Part shown: piece by piece, positions 6,301 through 7,713 of the stretch
Layout: every line of letters begins with the position of its first letter
Numbering within the stretch: position 1 is the first letter of the stretch
Source of the DNA: CAVPHV01 sp963704825
GTDB taxonomy: Bacteria; Actinomycetota; Acidimicrobiia; Spongiisociales; UBA5794
Assembly: GCA_963704825.1 (NCBI GenBank)
Contig: CAVPHV010000008.1
Span: forward strand, 1 to 7,713
DNA length: 7,713 bases
Direction of reading: 5' to 3'
Translations under genes and position numbers: made by a program
Notes under the pieces: generated by a model
What the model saw: the letters and a program-made list of their open reading frames with translations, nothing else
What the model was told of the DNA's origin: nothing
The model's database searches: none

Positions 6301-7570
6301 CTACCCCGTGGTGTTGCCCCCATTCTTGCTGCGCCGGAACCGACTCTTGGCCTTGCGCTCCGCCTTGCTCACCTCAACCTGGTCCTCGTCGACCTCGTAA
6401 CGCGAGTGGTAGACCACGTCGTAGCTCTTGGTGTAGTTCGAGGCGATGGCGGTGATAAGGGCGGCGATGGGGAGCGACATGAATGCCCCCATCGGACCTG
6501 CGATCGCACCGCCGGCCAAAGCGGCGCCGAAGGCCACCCCGCCGTTGAGGGTCATCGTCTTTGCGCTCAACTTGGGGCTGAGCCAGTAATTCTCCAATTG
6601 CTGATAGATCAGCACCCAAACGAGCAGGATGAACGCCGCAGTCCAACCCTGCACCGGGATCGTGACCAGGATCGGGACCGCCGATCCGATGTAGGTGCCG
6701 ATGGCAGGGATGAACGTTGCCACGAACGCCGAGAAGATCGACAGCGGCAGCGAGAGCGCTGTCGGCATGCCGATCAGCAGCATCACGAAGAAGAAGAGCG
6801 ATCCGTTGATGAGCATGATCAGCATTCGGGAGTAGAAGTACCCGCCCGTCTGAGCGATCGCCTCATCCCAGGTCCAACCAAGCCTTTGTTGGTTGCGCCG
6901 GGCTCATCCGCGACAGGAACAGCCGCTGGATGCGAGGAGCGTCGGCGGCGAAGTAGAACGTGAACATGGCAATGGTCGCCAAGTTGAAGATGAGTGCGAC
7001 GGTGGTGGTAGCGAGACCGGTGGCGGCGCCGAGGATTTCGTCGCCCCACTCGGCGATGGCGTTGGTGGTGCCTGCGGCAACGTTGTCGCCGGTGCTCTGT
7101 TCCCACAGGTCGATACCGAGCGTGTCCAAGGCCCAGGCGTCGATGCTGTTGAGCCAGTCGGGAAGGCCGCCACGGATGGCGTCGGCGAATTGCACGATGG
7201 CCGGGAACAAGACCATGACCAGCAGCGCCATGAAGATCATGCCGGCGAGGTAGATGAAGCCGACTGCGGCGCCCCGTTTCCAGCCCCACTTCTGATGGAG
7301 CCAGTTGACCCCCGGTATCAACGCGATACCGAAGAAGAACGAGATGACGACCATCGAAAGCAGGGAACGGGCTTGGCCCGCCATCCAGACCAGAACGATG
7401 GTGATCAGGACGTAGAGGATGACCCGCCAGATCGACCATCGAATCAATGGCTTGGCCCAGTCCGGCGCATGGGGGAGGGCTTCAGTGCGGGAGGGCGGCC
7501 CCTGCGGAGGGGTCTCGCTCGAATCGGTCTGATCCGATGTTGCCTGGGTGGGTGGGTTGCCGGTGCTCAT
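6301..7570 (-). pseudogene. AI-2E family transporter, broken by one frameshift
   Basis: The gene begins at ATG 7568-7570 with a full AGGAGGT Shine-Dalgarno (plus-strand 7579-7585). The first frame gives 235 aa: a hydrophilic, Pro/Thr-rich N-terminus of about 40 residues, two pairs of membrane segments with a soluble stretch between, then FFGIALIPGVNWL and AMFTFYFAADAPRIQRLFLSRMSPAQ. It stops at TGA (6863-6865). The next frame continues exactly where the family does, QQRLGWTWDEAIAQTGGYFYSRM, then membrane segments including FIPAIGTYIGSAVPILVTIPVQG, and ends at TAG (6301-6303) after a basic tail. One extra base near 6891 (minus-strand CAACCAACAA in place of CAACAACAA) explains the break. Members of the family export or exchange small molecules, and the AI-2 role does not hold for all. 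The rest is undamaged, so a recent mutation or a sequencing error is likely; the latter would make this an intact gene of about 420 aa. Confidence 0.85.
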
Positions 7571-7611
7571 GAGGGCGTACCTCCTGCGGTGATCGTAGAG
7601 GGCGCACCCCG

Positions 7612-7640
7612 CACCGCGGTGTCATCTGTTCAGAAGAACA
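7612..7640. promoter_or_regulatory. Two dyads upstream of the transporter gene
   Basis: CACCGCGGTG (7612-7621) is a perfect 10-bp palindrome, and TGTTC-AGAA-GAACA (7627-7640) is a perfect 5-bp dyad with a 4-base centre. Both lie 41-70 bp upstream of the transporter start, where an operator would sit. No convincing -35/-10 pair was found beside them. The remaining bases to 7713 hold no recognisable gene. Confidence 0.35.
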
Positions 7641-7713
7641 TGTGATGTGAACCCGATTGCGAAGTGTTGAAGTGGGCCGATCTCCATTGAGACTCCTTGT
7701 GGCGAGGTTCAGA

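Noticed and set aside
6885..6898. Programmed frameshifting in the transporter gene
   Set aside because: There is no slippery heptamer or clear downstream structure, and the family is not known for frameshifting; an ordinary indel explains it.
5998..6963. 321-aa plus-strand frame
   Set aside because: Only about the first 66 residues are real (DUF2252). The rest is antisense of the transporter gene and has low-complexity charged composition.
6893..7645. 250-aa plus-strand frame opposite the transporter
   Set aside because: It is antisense of clear membrane-protein coding sequence, with low-complexity Asp/Glu/Gly-rich composition.

Overview
The window is GC-rich, with the codon use and gene families of an actinobacterium. 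Three families point there: an alpha/beta-hydrolase of the Abhydrolase_9 type, a DUF7144 four-helix membrane protein and DUF2252. The exact class (for example Acidimicrobiia) cannot be fixed from sequence alone. No rRNA, tRNA or CRISPR array is visible.

Layout. Positions 1-139 are non-coding, with a perfect 12-bp palindrome and a short hairpin. Positions 140-3106 hold a nested pair of insertion sequences. The outer element is an IS256-family (mutator type) IS at 148-3098, with 28-bp imperfect terminal inverted repeats and an exact 8-bp target duplication (CGTACGCT). Its transposase gene is split at the conserved W-Q-R/C-R-T-H-Y motif by an IS110-family element of about 1.53 kb (about 1016-2551). 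The IS110 recombinase (1238-2461) looks intact. Positions 3107-7713 carry host-type genes: a 666-aa membrane-anchored alpha/beta-hydrolase (3224-5224), a 131-aa DUF7144 membrane protein (5478-5873), a decayed DUF2252 fragment (5918 to about 6300) and, convergent to it, an AI-2E family transporter gene (6301-7570, minus strand) broken by one +1 frameshift.

The most interesting system is the left non-coding region of the IS110 element, which reads as a bridge RNA (about 1038-1205). It folds by eye into a 5' hairpin and two internal loops, each capped by a 5-bp hairpin with a 3-nt loop. All four predicted guide segments can be matched to DNA in this window. The left target guide equals the 8 bases at the end of the left flank. 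The right target guide is complementary to 8 bases across the right junction. The left donor guide equals the 10 bases at the element's right end. The right donor guide is complementary to 6 bases at its left end. Joining the two ends in a circle would place a perfect TTGACA 18 nt from CATGGT, a promoter aimed at the start of this RNA. The two target guides spell the codons of the conserved WQR-CR motif of IS256 transposases, so this IS110 element may be programmed to insert into another IS family.

The downstream region looks eroded. DUF2252 has a frameshift, an internal deletion and no 3' end, and it abuts the frameshifted transporter. The hydrolase and DUF7144 genes appear intact. They are separated by 253 bp containing two near-identical palindromes that could be operator sites.
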